From Dechloromonas sp. UBA6271 (GTDB lineage Bacteria > Pseudomonadota > Gammaproteobacteria > Burkholderiales > Rhodocyclaceae): DNA of 64,000 bases. A program made the position numbers and the translations under genes. Within the stretch, counting starts at the first letter, position 1. Every line of letters begins with the position of its first letter. Below, in pieces: positions 1 to 7,689 of the stretch. The notes beneath the pieces are model-generated. The model had not been told where the DNA came from and ran no database searches. It saw only the letters and a list, made by a program, of their open reading frames with translations. The stretch lies in the NCBI GenBank assembly GCA_002440665.1, contig DJUX01000061.1:28816-92815 (forward strand), written 5' to 3'.

Positions 1-1586
1 ATCTTCTGCACCCGCCAGGCGGTGGTCAGTTCGGGATTGGCACCGGGCGCCGAACTGCGCAGGCCGATCTGGCGGCTGCGCAAAAGCAGGTTTTTCAGCT
101 CGTCGACCGCAACTGTCAGGTCATCGCCGTTGCGGACGATGCCGACCTTCTCGCTCATGATCGCCTGCATGCGCTGCATCAATACGCTGGCGCTTTCCTG
201 GCCGCGGCTGGTGGCAATGTCCGCAAAGCGGGCGTTCTCCTGCTCCCGGCAATCGCGGACCAGTGCCGTCGAGACATGCATGTCGCCTTCCGGCGTCGCG
301 CAGAAATCGGCGATCGCCTCGCCGACGATCATACCGGCAACGACGGTTTCCGCCACCGAGTTGCCGCCAAGCCGGTTGAAGCCGTGCAGATCCCAGCAGG
401 CCGCCTCGCCGCAGGCGAACAGCCCGCTCAGCCCGCGCGCGGCGCCATGGGCATCGGTGCGGATGCCGCCCATCGAGTAGTGCTGGGCCGGGCGCACCGG
501 AATCCACTGTTTGGCGGGGTCGATGCCGAGGAAGTGCTGGCAGATTTCCTTCACTTCGCGCAGCTTGCCGTTGATGTGTGCTTCGCCGAGCAGGGTGATG
601 TCGAGCCAGAGGTGCTCGCCGAATCGGTTGCTGGCGCCCTTGCCGCTACGGATGTGGGCCTCCATGCGCCGGGAAACCACGTCGCGCGAGGCAAGTTCCT
701 TCTTCTCAGGCTCGTAGTCCGGCATGAAGCGATGGCCATCGACATCGCGCAGCAGGCCGCCGTCGCCGCGGCAGCCTTCGGTGACCAGGATGCCGGCCGG
801 GAAGATGGCGGTCGGGTGGAACTGCACGGCCTCCATGTTGGCGAGCGGGACGACGCCGGTTTCCAGCGCGATGGCGGCGCCGATGCCTTCGTTGATCACG
901 GCATTGGTCGTCGACTGGTAGATGCGCCCGAAGCCGCCGGTGGCGATGCAGGTGGCGCGGGCCACGTAGGCGAGCAGCTTGCCGCTGATCAGGTTGCGGA
1001 CGATGGCGCCATAGCAGCGTTCGCCGTCATGGATCAGCGAAACCGCTTCCATGCGTTCATGGACCGGGATGCCTTCGGCGATGGTCCGGTCGCTGACCGC
1101 GTAGAGCATGGCGTGGCCGGTGCCGTCGGAAACATAGCAGGTGCGCCATTTTTTGGTGCCGCCGAAATCGCGGGCGGTGATCAGGCCGTGGGCGGCTTCC
1201 GGCTCGGTCAGCGTGACACGTTGGCTGTCGATGATGACGTCGCGCGGCCCGGCCTGCACGCGGTTCCACGGCACGCCCCAGGCGGCCAGTTCGCGGACGG
1301 CCTTGGGCGCGGTGTGCACGAACATGCGGGCGACTTCCTGATCGGCGCCCCAGTCGCTGCCGCGCACGGTGTCCTCGAAATGGATGTCTTCGTTGTCGCC
1401 GGCGCCCTTGGCGGTGTTGCCCAGGCTGGCCTGCATGCCGCCCTGGGCGGCGGCCGAGTGCGAGCGCTTGGGCGGCACCAGGCTGAGGATGATGACCTTC
1501 TGCCCGCGCTTCCTGGCGCCAAGTGCGGCGCGCAAGCCGGCCAGCCCGCCGCCGATGACGAGGACGTCGGTGTGGATGACGTCCAT
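1..1586 (-). CDS. frdA: Fumarate reductase / succinate dehydrogenase flavoprotein subunit (partial, 3' end outside window)
   Basis: FAD-containing catalytic subunit that interconverts fumarate and succinate in the membrane-bound complex II / quinol:fumarate reductase. The gene starts at an ATG one base after the frdC stop and stays open to the window edge, so the C-terminus is missing. Visible features in order: an N-terminal dinucleotide-binding GGGLAG, the SHSAAAQGG segment containing the histidine that normally carries covalent FAD, TEGCRGDGG, and the substrate-binding RPAQHYSMGG. The C-A order matches the Wolinella-type frdCAB operon, so the iron-sulfur subunit should follow just outside the window. 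Whether it works as a reductase or a dehydrogenase cannot be told from sequence. One copy of the GTCGAC element lies near the end of the visible part. Confidence 0.93.
   Translation of the reverse strand, partial: MDVIHTDVLVIGGGLAGLRAALGARKRGQKVIILSLVPPKRSHSAAAQGGMQASLGNTAKGAGDNEDIHFEDTVRGSDWGADQEVARMFVHTAPKAVRELAAWGVPWNRVQAGPRDVIIDSQRVTLTEPEAAHGLITARDFGGTKKWRTCYVSDGTGHAMLYAVSDRTIAEGIPVHERMEAVSLIHDGERCYGAIVRNLISGKLLAYVARATCIATGGFGRIYQSTTNAVINEGIGAAIALETGVVPLANMEAVQFHPTAIFPAGILVTEGCRGDGGLLRDVDGHRFMPDYEPEKKELASRDVVSRRMEAHIRSGKGASNRFGEHLWLDITLLGEAHINGKLREVKEICQHFLGIDPAKQWIPVRPAQHYSMGGIRTDAHGAARGLSGLFACGEAACWDLHGFNRLGGNSVAETVVAGMIVGEAIADFCATPEGDMHVSTALVRDCREQENARFADIATSRGQESASVLMQRMQAIMSEKVGIVRNGDDLTVAVDELKNLLLRSRQIGLRSSAPGANPELTTAWRVQK
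90..112 (-). repeat. GTCGAC dispersed element, in frdA
   Basis: Core TTGCGGTCGAC on the minus strand at 102-112, followed by the A-rich tract GAAAAA-like (tttttc on the plus strand). It is read in the frdA frame as Val-Ala-Val-Asp. Confidence 0.6.
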
Positions 1587-1587
1587 G

Positions 1588-2424
1588 TCAGTGCTTTCCG
1601 GCGGTATGCGGCGCGTTCAGGTAAGTCGGCACATAGCGTTCGCCGGCGCGTTCGGCATGGGCGCGGCCGAGGTCGACATAGGCTGCCAGCGTGACCAGGC
1701 CGAGGGTGATGAAAAAGGCACTGATGCCATGCTTGGCCCAGCGCAGACGGCGGCGGCTGCGGTTCGGCGTGGCGGCGGTGAACCAGCCCCACTTGATGGC
1801 CAGGCGATAGAGGCCGACGCTGGCGTGCAGTTCGGCGGCGAACAGCAGCATCAGGTAGAGCGGCCACATGTTGCCGGTCCATACCCGGTCGGCCGACTCG
1901 TAGGGACCGATCAGCGCCGGCTGGGTCAGCATGTCATAGAGGTGGATCGTCGCCATGAAGAACAGCGCGAAGCCGGTCCAGATCTGCAGCCACCACAGCG
2001 AGGTGTCGCCGTGGCGCAGGCTGTTCTTGTGCGTGACGAAAGCGCGGTACTGGCGGTAGCCGGCGGGAAACTTGCGCATGGCCAGCCAGGCATGGCCGAT
2101 GAAGACGGCCAGGATGATGCTGACGACACCGGAAACCAGGATCGGATAGGGCTTGCCGAGGAAGTAGGCGCCCTCGAAAAAGCGGGCGACGGTGTAAAAG
2201 GCGTCGTGGCTGATCAGGATGGACGACACGAAGAACATGTGGGCCATCAGGAACAGCGCCAAAAAGAGACCGGAAGCGCTTTGCAGCATGTCGAGCCGGG
2301 CCGGCCAGCGGCTCTTGCGGGGTGGTTGACGTAGCGGTGCCGTGGTTGGCGCGTGGATGACCAGTTGCCCGGAGGCATCTGCGCCGAGCAGTTCGTGACT
2401 GCCGTTGTTATCGATCAGGGCCAT
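1588..2424 (-). CDS. frdC: Diheme cytochrome b subunit of fumarate reductase/succinate dehydrogenase (B-type)
   Basis: Membrane anchor that carries two b hemes and exchanges electrons with quinone for FrdAB. The 278-residue protein has about five hydrophobic helices and an N-terminal extension of about 40 residues ahead of the first one. Four histidines sit where the Wolinella-type family has its axial heme ligands: about H62 (LMAHMF), H111 (FIGHAWL), H161 (ATIHLYDM) and H200 (AELHASVG). This puts it in the single-polypeptide diheme family, not the SdhC/SdhD two-anchor family. It is first in the operon, with frdA directly downstream. The ATG at 2424 begins MALIDNNG; a later start would shorten the poorly conserved extension. 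Confidence 0.9.
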   Translation of the reverse strand: MALIDNNGSHELLGADASGQLVIHAPTTAPLRQPPRKSRWPARLDMLQSASGLFLALFLMAHMFFVSSILISHDAFYTVARFFEGAYFLGKPYPILVSGVVSIILAVFIGHAWLAMRKFPAGYRQYRAFVTHKNSLRHGDTSLWWLQIWTGFALFFMATIHLYDMLTQPALIGPYESADRVWTGNMWPLYLMLLFAAELHASVGLYRLAIKWGWFTAATPNRSRRRLRWAKHGISAFFITLGLVTLAAYVDLGRAHAERAGERYVPTYLNAPHTAGKH

Positions 2425-2679
2425 GATGTTGCGTCCTTGCCTGCGTGCCCCCGATGTTGCGTGGGCGGGTACCGGATACCTGGCAACGACGCAGCGGCGG
2501 GAACCGTGCTCGAACGCAAGCGTCCAGCATGATTGTCTGCCCCACCTTGTTGTTATGAAATGACTTTAGCACAGGCATGGCCGCCATCACCGTGAAATAT
2601 GTTGCGGCGCAATAGATGTTCGTGTTGCCCGCAACACCGGGCTGCCCGGCTCGCCTGTTTCGGGGCGTCGTACGGCGGT

Positions 2680-3102
2680 TCAACCCCGGTAGCTGGTCAG
2701 GTGGATGCTGGTTTCGCTGGTCTGGATGCTGCGGATCAGGCGTATCCGTTCGAGGACTTCCGACAGCTCGGTCAGGTTGGCGGCGCGCAGTTCGGCCAGC
2801 AGGTCCCAGCGGCCGTTGGTGCCGTGCAGGGTGGCGACGCCGGGCTCGCCGAGCAGGCTGGCGATCACCGAGCGGGTATCGTTGCCTTCGACAGCAATGC
2901 TCATCCAGGCCCGGATATCGTTCTGGCGCACATCCGGGCGCAGTTGCACGGTGTAGCCGACGATGATGCCGTCTTTCTCCAGCCTGGCGATGCGGTTGGT
3001 GACGGTGCCGCGCGACACCTTGAGGCGGTGGGCGAGCGCGGCGACGCTGAGGCGGGAATTTCCCCGCAAAAGGCCGATCAGTTGCTGGTCCAGGCTATCC
3101 AT
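2680..3102 (-). CDS. Lrp/AsnC-family transcriptional regulator
   Basis: DNA-binding regulator of amino-acid metabolism. The 140 residues match the usual Lrp/AsnC length. The N-terminal winged helix-turn-helix (residues about 4-60, LDQQLIGLLRGNSRLSVAALAHRLKVSRGTV region) is followed by a RAM ligand-binding beta-alpha domain with the EGNDTRSVIASLL and GRWDLLAEL segments. It is transcribed away from the ornithine cyclodeaminase-arginase pair, with about 135 bp between the starts. That arrangement suggests local control of arginine/ornithine breakdown, with arginine or ornithine as a plausible effector; this is inferred from position only. A TTGACA hexamer at 3177-3182 lies in the shared intergenic space, but I could not pair it with a convincing -10. 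Confidence 0.88.
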   Translation of the reverse strand: MDSLDQQLIGLLRGNSRLSVAALAHRLKVSRGTVTNRIARLEKDGIIVGYTVQLRPDVRQNDIRAWMSIAVEGNDTRSVIASLLGEPGVATLHGTNGRWDLLAELRAANLTELSEVLERIRLIRSIQTSETSIHLTSYRG

Positions 3103-3237
3103 GTAGTCATTCCGCCAGAAAAATCTGTCGAATTGTTCGATAGACTGCCAAAGCGATGCATTAGTTGCTATTTTGTTTGACAGTGAAATTCAGGATCATG
3201 GATTCATCAGCAGGGGAAGTGCAGAAGGAGCATTGCC

Positions 3238-4293
3238 ATGAAACCGAACCTGATCGCCACCCGTTTTCTCGGCGCCGAAACGGTCGCCGCAATGATCGCC
3301 CGCAAGGGCATCGCCCCCTGCATCGCTGGCCTGGCCGACTACATTCGCGACGATTTCCGGCGCTGGGCGTCGTTCGACAAATCGGCCCGCGTCGCCACCC
3401 ACTCGCCGCACGGGGTGATCGAACTGATGCCGGTGTCGGACCGGGCACTCTATGCCTTCAAGTACGTCAATGGGCATCCAGGCAACCATCGCTTCGGGCT
3501 GTCCACGGTGATGGCCTTCGGCGTCCTGGCCGAGGTCGAAACCGGCCTGCCGCTGCTGGTCAGCGAATTGACCCTGACTACGGCCCTGCGTACCGCCGCG
3601 ATGTCGGCCGTTGCCGCCGCTGCGCTGGCACGCCCGGATAGCCGGCGCATGGCCCTGATCGGGAACGGCGCACAGAGCGAGTTCCAGGCGCTGGCCTTCC
3701 ATCATCTGCTGGGGATCACGCAATTCCATCTCTACGACACCGATGCCGCGGCGACCGCCAAGCTGCTCGCCAACCTTGGGCGCCTCGGCCTCTCCGCACG
3801 GGCCTTCGGCAGCACAAGGGAAGCCGTGTGCGGCTGCGATATTGTCGCCACACTGACCGCCGACAAAAGCAGGGCCGCCATCCTGACGCCCGACATGATC
3901 GAGCCCGGCATGCACATCAATGGCGTCGGCGGCGACTGCCCGGGCAAGACCGAACTGCATCCCGAGGTACTGCGCAGGGCGCGGGTTTTCGTCGAGTATG
4001 AGCCGCAGACCCGGGTCGAGGGCGACATCCAGCAGCTGCCGGCCGATTTCCCGGTCACCGAGCTGTGGCGCGTCCTGGCTGGCGCGGTGGCCGGTCGTCG
4101 CGCCGCCGACGAGGTGACGGTCTTCGATTCGGTCGGTTTTGCCCTCGAGGATTTCTCGGCGCTGCGCAATATGCGCGACCTGGCGGAGGAACTCGGCATC
4201 GATGCCAGCATCCCGCTGATTCCCGAATTGCCCGACCCGAAGAACCTGTTCGGCTACATCCCGGTGTTGCCCGGCCTGGCCCGGGCCGCCTGA
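3238..4293 (+). CDS. ocd: Ornithine cyclodeaminase
   Basis: NAD-dependent enzyme converting L-ornithine to L-proline and ammonia, of the OCD/mu-crystallin family. The 351-residue length is normal. Visible: substrate-binding KYVNGHPGNHRFGLSTVMAFG-type segment near residue 75, the TALRTAAMSAVAA helix, the Rossmann loop LIGNGAQSEFQALAF near residue 140, and GGDCPGKTEL near residue 230, whose aspartate is characteristic of true ornithine cyclodeaminases as opposed to alanine dehydrogenase relatives. A good ribosome site (aaggag) precedes the ATG by about 7 bases. The arginase gene follows 18 bp downstream, so the two make an arginine-to-proline operon divergent from the Lrp-type gene. Confidence 0.93.
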   Translation: MKPNLIATRFLGAETVAAMIARKGIAPCIAGLADYIRDDFRRWASFDKSARVATHSPHGVIELMPVSDRALYAFKYVNGHPGNHRFGLSTVMAFGVLAEVETGLPLLVSELTLTTALRTAAMSAVAAAALARPDSRRMALIGNGAQSEFQALAFHHLLGITQFHLYDTDAAATAKLLANLGRLGLSARAFGSTREAVCGCDIVATLTADKSRAAILTPDMIEPGMHINGVGGDCPGKTELHPEVLRRARVFVEYEPQTRVEGDIQQLPADFPVTELWRVLAGAVAGRRAADEVTVFDSVGFALEDFSALRNMRDLAEELGIDASIPLIPELPDPKNLFGYIPVLPGLARAA

Positions 4294-4311
4294 ATCCAGA
4301 AAGGCAGAGAA

Positions 4312-5247
4312 ATGAAACATCTCGACTTGCGCCCGGTCAGCATCATCGGTGTGCCCAGCGATATCGGCGCCAGCGTCATCGGCGCGCGCATGGGGCCGGA
4401 AGCCATGCGCGTCGCCGGCATCGCCCAGGCGATCGCCCGCTACGGCTGTGCCGTCCGCGATTGCGGCGACGTCCGCGGGCCGGTCAATCCGGATGCCCCG
4501 GCCGTCGCCGGCTACCGCCATCTGAATGAGGTCGTCACCTGGAACCGGGCGGTTTTTGAGGCGGTATACGACGAACTGACAGCTGGCCGGCTGCCGCTGA
4601 TGATGGGCGGCGACCATAGCCTGGCGATCGGTTCGATCAGCGCCGTCGCCCGCTACTGCAGGGAGCGCGGCCGCAAGTTGCGCATCCTGTGGTTCGACGC
4701 CCATGCCGATTTCAACACCTCGGCGATCACTCCGAGCGGCAACCTGCACGGCATGCCGGCCGCCTGCCTGTGCGGCTTCGGTCCGCCGGCCCTGGTCGAA
4801 CTGAGCGGCACGGTGCCCGCCATCGACGCCGGCAACATCCGCCAGATCGGCATCCGCAGCGTAGATGAAGGCGAGAAACGCTTTCTCGGGGAGCAGGGGG
4901 TCGAGGTCTTCGACATGCGCTACATCGACGAAATCGGCATGCGGCGAACGCTGGAACTGGCGCTGGCCGATGTCGACGAGGCAACGCACCTGCACGTCAG
5001 CCTCGATGTCGATTTCCTCGATCCGGAAATCGCGCCGGGGGTGGCGACGACGGTGCGTGGCGGGCCGACCTATCGCGAGGCCCAACTGTGCATGGAAATG
5101 ATCGCAGATACCGGGCGGCTGGCCTCGCTCGACATCGTCGAACTGAATCCCGCCCTCGATCATTGCAATATGACGGCCCGCCTGGCGGTCGATCTGGTCG
5201 AGAGCCTGTTTGGCAAGAGCACGCTGCTGCGCATGCGCGCTTCCTGA
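4312..5247 (+). CDS. rocF: Arginase
   Basis: Binuclear manganese hydrolase that splits L-arginine into L-ornithine and urea. The 311 residues carry the ureohydrolase metal motifs in order: GGDHSLAIG (about residue 100), WFDAHADFNT (about 128), NLHGMPAA (about 143), and SLDVDFLDPEIAPGVAT (about 230). The NTSAITPSGNLHG loop and the length favour arginase over agmatinase. It sits 18 bp after ornithine cyclodeaminase, which consumes its product, so arginine would be channelled to proline. The downstream DNA departs abruptly into a duplicated helicase fragment starting about 17 bp after the stop. Confidence 0.92.
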   Translation: MKHLDLRPVSIIGVPSDIGASVIGARMGPEAMRVAGIAQAIARYGCAVRDCGDVRGPVNPDAPAVAGYRHLNEVVTWNRAVFEAVYDELTAGRLPLMMGGDHSLAIGSISAVARYCRERGRKLRILWFDAHADFNTSAITPSGNLHGMPAACLCGFGPPALVELSGTVPAIDAGNIRQIGIRSVDEGEKRFLGEQGVEVFDMRYIDEIGMRRTLELALADVDEATHLHVSLDVDFLDPEIAPGVATTVRGGPTYREAQLCMEMIADTGRLASLDIVELNPALDHCNMTARLAVDLVESLFGKSTLLRMRAS

Positions 5248-5263
5248 ACGCCAGTCCGGGGCG

Positions 5264-5453
5264 TCTGCTAAAATCCTGCCTCGTTTTTCAGGTTCCCCCT
5301 ACTTGTCTTCCCTCCCGGAAATTTTCTCTCCCGATGGCCCGCTGGCGCAGGCGATCAGCGGTTACCGCGTGCGCGACCAGCAGCTCTACATGGCCGAGCG
5401 CATCGCCACCGCCATCGACGGCTGTTCGGTGTTCATCGCCGAGGCGGGGACCG
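5264..5453 (+). repeat. Direct duplication, copy A (helicase 5' end plus upstream leader)
   Basis: This 190 bp segment is a diverged copy of 8441-8629. It begins at tctgctaa in both places and ends at the shared gcggggaccg. Similarity is moderate in the leader and very high across the first 50 or so codons of the helicase. The two copies bracket the accessory islet. Confidence 0.9.
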
Positions 5454-5482
5454 CCATCTTCTGCATCTTCTCCATGCCATAG
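5303..5482 (+). pseudogene. Truncated duplicate of the DinG/YoaA-type helicase N-terminus
   Basis: From a TTG at 5303, the same kind of start as the intact gene at 8479, the frame reads SSLPEIFSPDGPLAQAISGY and continues almost identical to the intact helicase up to FIAEAGT. There the Walker A loop should follow, but the sequence switches to unrelated DNA and stops at 5482. Only about 50 of 641 codons remain, so it cannot encode a helicase. A few substitutions, such as a Tyr for an Asp codon before MAERIA, suggest the copy is old enough to have drifted. Confidence 0.88.
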
Positions 5483-5544
5483 AGGAAAAGCGCGAGCCCG
5501 CCGAGCAGCTCGATAGTCATCGTCAGGGGGTTGAGTTCGGTCAT
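5386..5544 (-). pseudogene. Truncated start of a Na/Pi-cotransporter-like membrane protein
   Basis: The minus-strand ATG at 5544 opens with MTELNPLTMTIELLGGLALF and LYGMEKMQKM, which resembles the first membrane helix of bacterial Na+/phosphate cotransporter (PF02690-type) proteins. After about 30 codons the frame crosses into the helicase duplicate at 5453/5454, reads antisense through it, and ends at 5386. Only the first helix is left. The family assignment rests on a short segment and is an inference. The junction joins the 5' ends of two unrelated genes facing each other, which marks a rearrangement point. Confidence 0.6.
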
Positions 5545-5691
5545 GACCGGCCTCGCTGTGACTGGGACAGATACGTTTGCGAGGGGGCTGGCTGTTCACA
5601 GGCTCTTGATTTGTGTAGTTTTCTGTCTTTTTGGGGTAACTCATGGAGACAGGAAGATCGTGATCGCAAGCGTCGAAAAACTTTACAGCAT

Positions 5692-5721
5692 GGCAAGGTA
5701 AGGCAAGGTAAGGCAAGGAAA
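5692..5721 (+). repeat. Three tandem 10-bp repeats upstream of sigma-54 promoter
   Basis: GGCAAGGTAA occurs twice and GGCAAGGAAA once, head to tail, with a period of exactly 10 bp. The array ends about 52 bp before the sigma-54-like promoter of the PEP-CTERM gene. Helical spacing at this distance is what an activator binding array could look like. Function is inferred. Confidence 0.8.
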
Positions 5722-5773
5722 ATATAATTCCAACGCATTGATATTTATAACAAAAAATAAATAAATACAAGTT

Positions 5774-5790
5774 TTGGCACAGGCTTTGCT
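5774..5790 (+). promoter_or_regulatory. Sigma-54 (RpoN) -24/-12 promoter of PEP-CTERM gene
   Basis: TTGGCACAGGCTTTGCT matches the sigma-54 consensus YTGGCACGRNNNTTGCW at every specified position except one (A for G after TGGCAC). The GG and GC dinucleotides have the required spacing. Transcription would start near 5802, about 50 bases before the ATG at 5853. Published work on PEP-CTERM/exosortase systems links their genes to the PrsK/PrsR two-component system and RpoN, which fits. Confidence 0.8.
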
Positions 5791-5852
5791 TTGTGAAACA
5801 CATCCTGCCCAAACAGCTTCGACATCAACCAAACTTGCGTAAGGGGTTATCC

Positions 5853-6515
5853 ATGAAAACAAAACAAATTTCCCGCGCCCTGCTGACTTCCATCGCGCTG
5901 CTGGTTTTTGCCTCGGGTGCGGGGGCAAGCGTAGTACAGACATTCGGATCGGGTTCTGCGGTTTCGACGATAACCAACTCGGCGGATTTTGAGTTGAATA
6001 CAACCCTTTCCACTCCCTATTCGGAAGGCGGAATGGTTTTTGCGTATAACGGGAGCACCAACAACAATAGTTGCGGGTATGCCGGCTGCACCTACCATTC
6101 TGGCTTTTTCCCAGGATTTTCCGGCAACTACATGTACTCGGTTGGTTCGGACACATTCATCAGCATTAGGATGGGTAACGGGTCGGATTTTTCCGCTATC
6201 GAGTTTGCCGCTGGTTCCGGTTACCCGGCTCCAATCTACGGTTACTGGGAGACCTACAACAACAGCGTGTTGACCGGTTCCGGGAATTTCACCACGACAG
6301 GTGTCGATGTGCTCGGCTTGGCAGATTCCGCGGGCTTTGACGAAGTTCGTTACTTCGCCTTTTCCAGTTCGAACCAACAAACCGGGTACAGCGCTCCGGC
6401 CATCGATACGGTACGCGCTGGAAGTGGTGGAAATTCGGTGCCCGAACCCGCCTCGCTGGCGCTGCTCGGTATCGGGCTTGCCGGTCTGGGCGCCTTGCGC
6501 CGCCGCAAAGTCTGA
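5853..6515 (+). CDS. PEP-CTERM sorting domain protein
   Basis: Exported protein of 220 residues. It starts MKTKQISRALLTSIALLVFA, a signal peptide ending near ASGAGA, and finishes with VPEPASLALLGIGLAGLGAL followed by RRRKV. That is the PEP-CTERM tripartite signal (VPEP motif, hydrophobic helix, arginine cluster) recognised by exosortase EpsH/XrtA. The middle is Ser/Gly/Asn/Tyr-rich with no domain I can name. An aagggg ribosome site six bases before the ATG at 5853 supports this start over a further upstream one. Such proteins are surface or matrix components, in some relatives needed for floc formation. It has a sigma-54 promoter and a downstream terminator, so it is a single-gene unit. No exosortase gene is in the window. 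Confidence 0.92.
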   Translation: MKTKQISRALLTSIALLVFASGAGASVVQTFGSGSAVSTITNSADFELNTTLSTPYSEGGMVFAYNGSTNNNSCGYAGCTYHSGFFPGFSGNYMYSVGSDTFISIRMGNGSDFSAIEFAAGSGYPAPIYGYWETYNNSVLTGSGNFTTTGVDVLGLADSAGFDEVRYFAFSSSNQQTGYSAPAIDTVRAGSGGNSVPEPASLALLGIGLAGLGALRRRKV

Positions 6516-6544
6516 TCCGACAAAATCCACTGCTTGCATTCTTG

Positions 6545-6568
6545 CGGCGGCCCATGGCCGCCGTTTTT
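6545..6568 (+). terminator. Rho-independent terminator of PEP-CTERM gene
   Basis: An 8-bp GC stem (CGGCGGCC with GGCCGCCG) around a CAT loop is followed by five T residues, 30 bases after the stop codon. Confidence 0.85.
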
Positions 6569-6773
6569 CATCGTGTAGGGCTCCGCATCCCGTTTGGCTG
6601 CCAACTGCCCTGCCGCCACCGATGGATTAGCGGGCAAGTGCTTTCCCTGCGAGATGGGATAGCGTTGTTCAACAGATTCGCAACGAATCGCGCCCCTCTT
6701 CATCCCGATTCGATTTTTGCCCTTTTTTCAGCCGATAAGGGGTCGGAGCAATTTCGAGAACACAAAACCCCAG

Positions 6774-6798
6774 TTCAACGCAAAGGCGCGGAGAAAAA
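6774..6798 (+). repeat. Degenerate intergenic repeat, left copy
   Basis: TTCAACGCAAAGGCGC then GGAGAAAAA. An inverted, longer version lies at 7041-7084. Similar 'cgcaaaggcgcagagaacgcagagaaa' strings are common intergenic repeats in many bacteria. Confidence 0.6.
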
Positions 6799-6889
6799 AC
6801 AAGAGGGCGCGGCGCTTGGAGAAAATATTGCCAAATGGGTATCCACTTCGCGCACGTAACAGATCGACTCACCAGAAAACCGCAAGACA

Positions 6890-6961
6890 CCGTTCGGCCT
6901 GAGCTTGTCGAAGGCTAGTGCTGGCGCGGATCCAGCGGTTCGACAAGCTCACCGCGAACGG
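6890..6961. repeat. REP-like inverted repeat (TTCGACAAGCTCA type)
   Basis: Two 23-base arms at 6890-6912 and 6939-6961 are inverted copies with about three mismatches around a 26-base loop. Each carries GAGCTTGTCGAA or its complement. This is the widespread 'CCGTTCGccCTGAGCTTGTCGAA' palindromic repeat found between genes in many proteobacteria. Confidence 0.85.
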
Positions 6962-7040
6962 TCCTGGTTTGCTGAAACGAAATACTACGTGCGTCAAGGA
7001 GATCCCCATTTATTGCCATGCACCCCTCCGGTGAGCCGTA

Positions 7041-7084
7041 TTTTTCTCTGCGTTCCTTTGCACGCTCTGCGCCTTGGCGTTGAA
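7041..7084 (-). repeat. Degenerate intergenic repeat, right copy (inverted)
   Basis: Begins TTTTTCTCTGCGTTCC and ends GCCTTGGCGTTGAA. It is the inverted partner of 6774-6798 with an extra internal segment. Confidence 0.6.
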
Positions 7085-7110
7085 AGATTTTGCAATTGCG
7101 GTTTCCGGGT

Positions 7111-7150
7111 TCATTTTTGCCATTTTTCCAGGTCGACCGTAACAGGGCGG
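7111..7150 (-). repeat. GTCGAC dispersed element, intergenic
   Basis: On the minus strand: CGCCCTGTTACGGTCGACC, then TGGAAAAA and TGGCAAAAATG. One base of the core is changed (TACGG for TGCGG). It lies just downstream of the DUF2789 stop. Confidence 0.8.
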
Positions 7151-7179
7151 TGGGAATCCATGGTTCCCTGTTTGCCCGC

Positions 7180-7389
7180 CTATCGCAAACGCCCGTTGAG
7201 TTCGTCGATGACCGCCGCCCAGTCGGCGTCTTCAATGATTTCTTCCTTGAGGAAAGCTCTTTGCGAGTCGCTCCAGAAGGGAGCGCGGTAGAGGGCGGTT
7301 CCGTTTTCCAGCGGGCGGTGGGCGGCAATGAAGTTTTCGATGGCGGCTTGGTCGGCGGGTAATCGCAGTTGGGAAAACAGGTTGCTCAT
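7180..7389 (-). CDS. DUF2789 family protein
   Basis: Small protein of 69 residues, function unknown. It starts MSNLFSQLRLPADQAAIENF and ends DADWAAVIDELNGRLR, which follows the DUF2789 pattern of an N-terminal helix, an 'RPL...APFW...QRAFLKEE' middle and an acidic helix. I place the start at MSNLF (7389) because the family begins there. An in-frame ATG at 7413 would add eight residues (MSLPPLIF) not typical of the family. No signal peptide or metal motif is visible. It stands alone in the islet. Confidence 0.85.
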   Translation of the reverse strand: MSNLFSQLRLPADQAAIENFIAAHRPLENGTALYRAPFWSDSQRAFLKEEIIEDADWAAVIDELNGRLR

Positions 7390-7689
7390 GAAGATTAAAG
7401 GGGGCAGGCTCACAGGCTTAGGAAATAGCGGGTGAGGCGGCTCTTTGCAAGCTACGCAGCAAATTGGGGGCGATTGTATGTCGAGTTGATTCGTCGTTTT
7501 GTCATTTTTAACGAACCAACGGCGATGGTAATGAGTCCGGGCAGCATTTTCCGGCGCCTGTTGCGGTCGACGGCCAAAAAAGTCCGAAAATCCGAATTGG
7601 CCGGTGCGTGTTGCACCTTGCAGGCACAGCTATTCAGAGTGCAGTGGATCGCTGCTTACCAGTTGGCTGCACAGCCAACAAGGCTGCAA
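7390..7689. other. Gene-free stretch
   Basis: About 300 bases with no supported gene. It contains one GTCGAC element at 7557-7594 and presumably the promoter for DUF2789 on the minus strand. Confidence 0.5.
7557..7594 (+). repeat. GTCGAC dispersed element, intergenic
   Basis: CCTGTTGCGGTCGACGGCC is followed by AAAAAAG and a second A-rich tract CCGAAAATCC. Confidence 0.8.

Larger units (their letters stand above)
6569..7179. other. Gene-free stretch with short repeats
   Basis: I see no credible gene here. The stretch holds an inverted pair of degenerate 'aacgcaaaggcgc...gagaaaaa' sequences, a REP-like hairpin and one GTCGAC element, each listed separately. Short open frames on both strands have no recognisable content. 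Confidence 0.6.

Noticed and set aside
276..1694. Long plus-strand open frame opposite frdA/frdC
   Set aside because: Antisense to a gene with clear FAD and fumarate-site motifs; its translation is a low-complexity GC-rich shadow without domains.
3196..5163. 655-codon minus-strand frame opposite ornithine cyclodeaminase and arginase
   Set aside because: Both plus-strand genes have full family motifs; the antisense frame is a GC-rich shadow.
5692..5721. Short CRISPR-like array
   Set aside because: The three 10-bp units are contiguous with no spacers; no cas genes are present.
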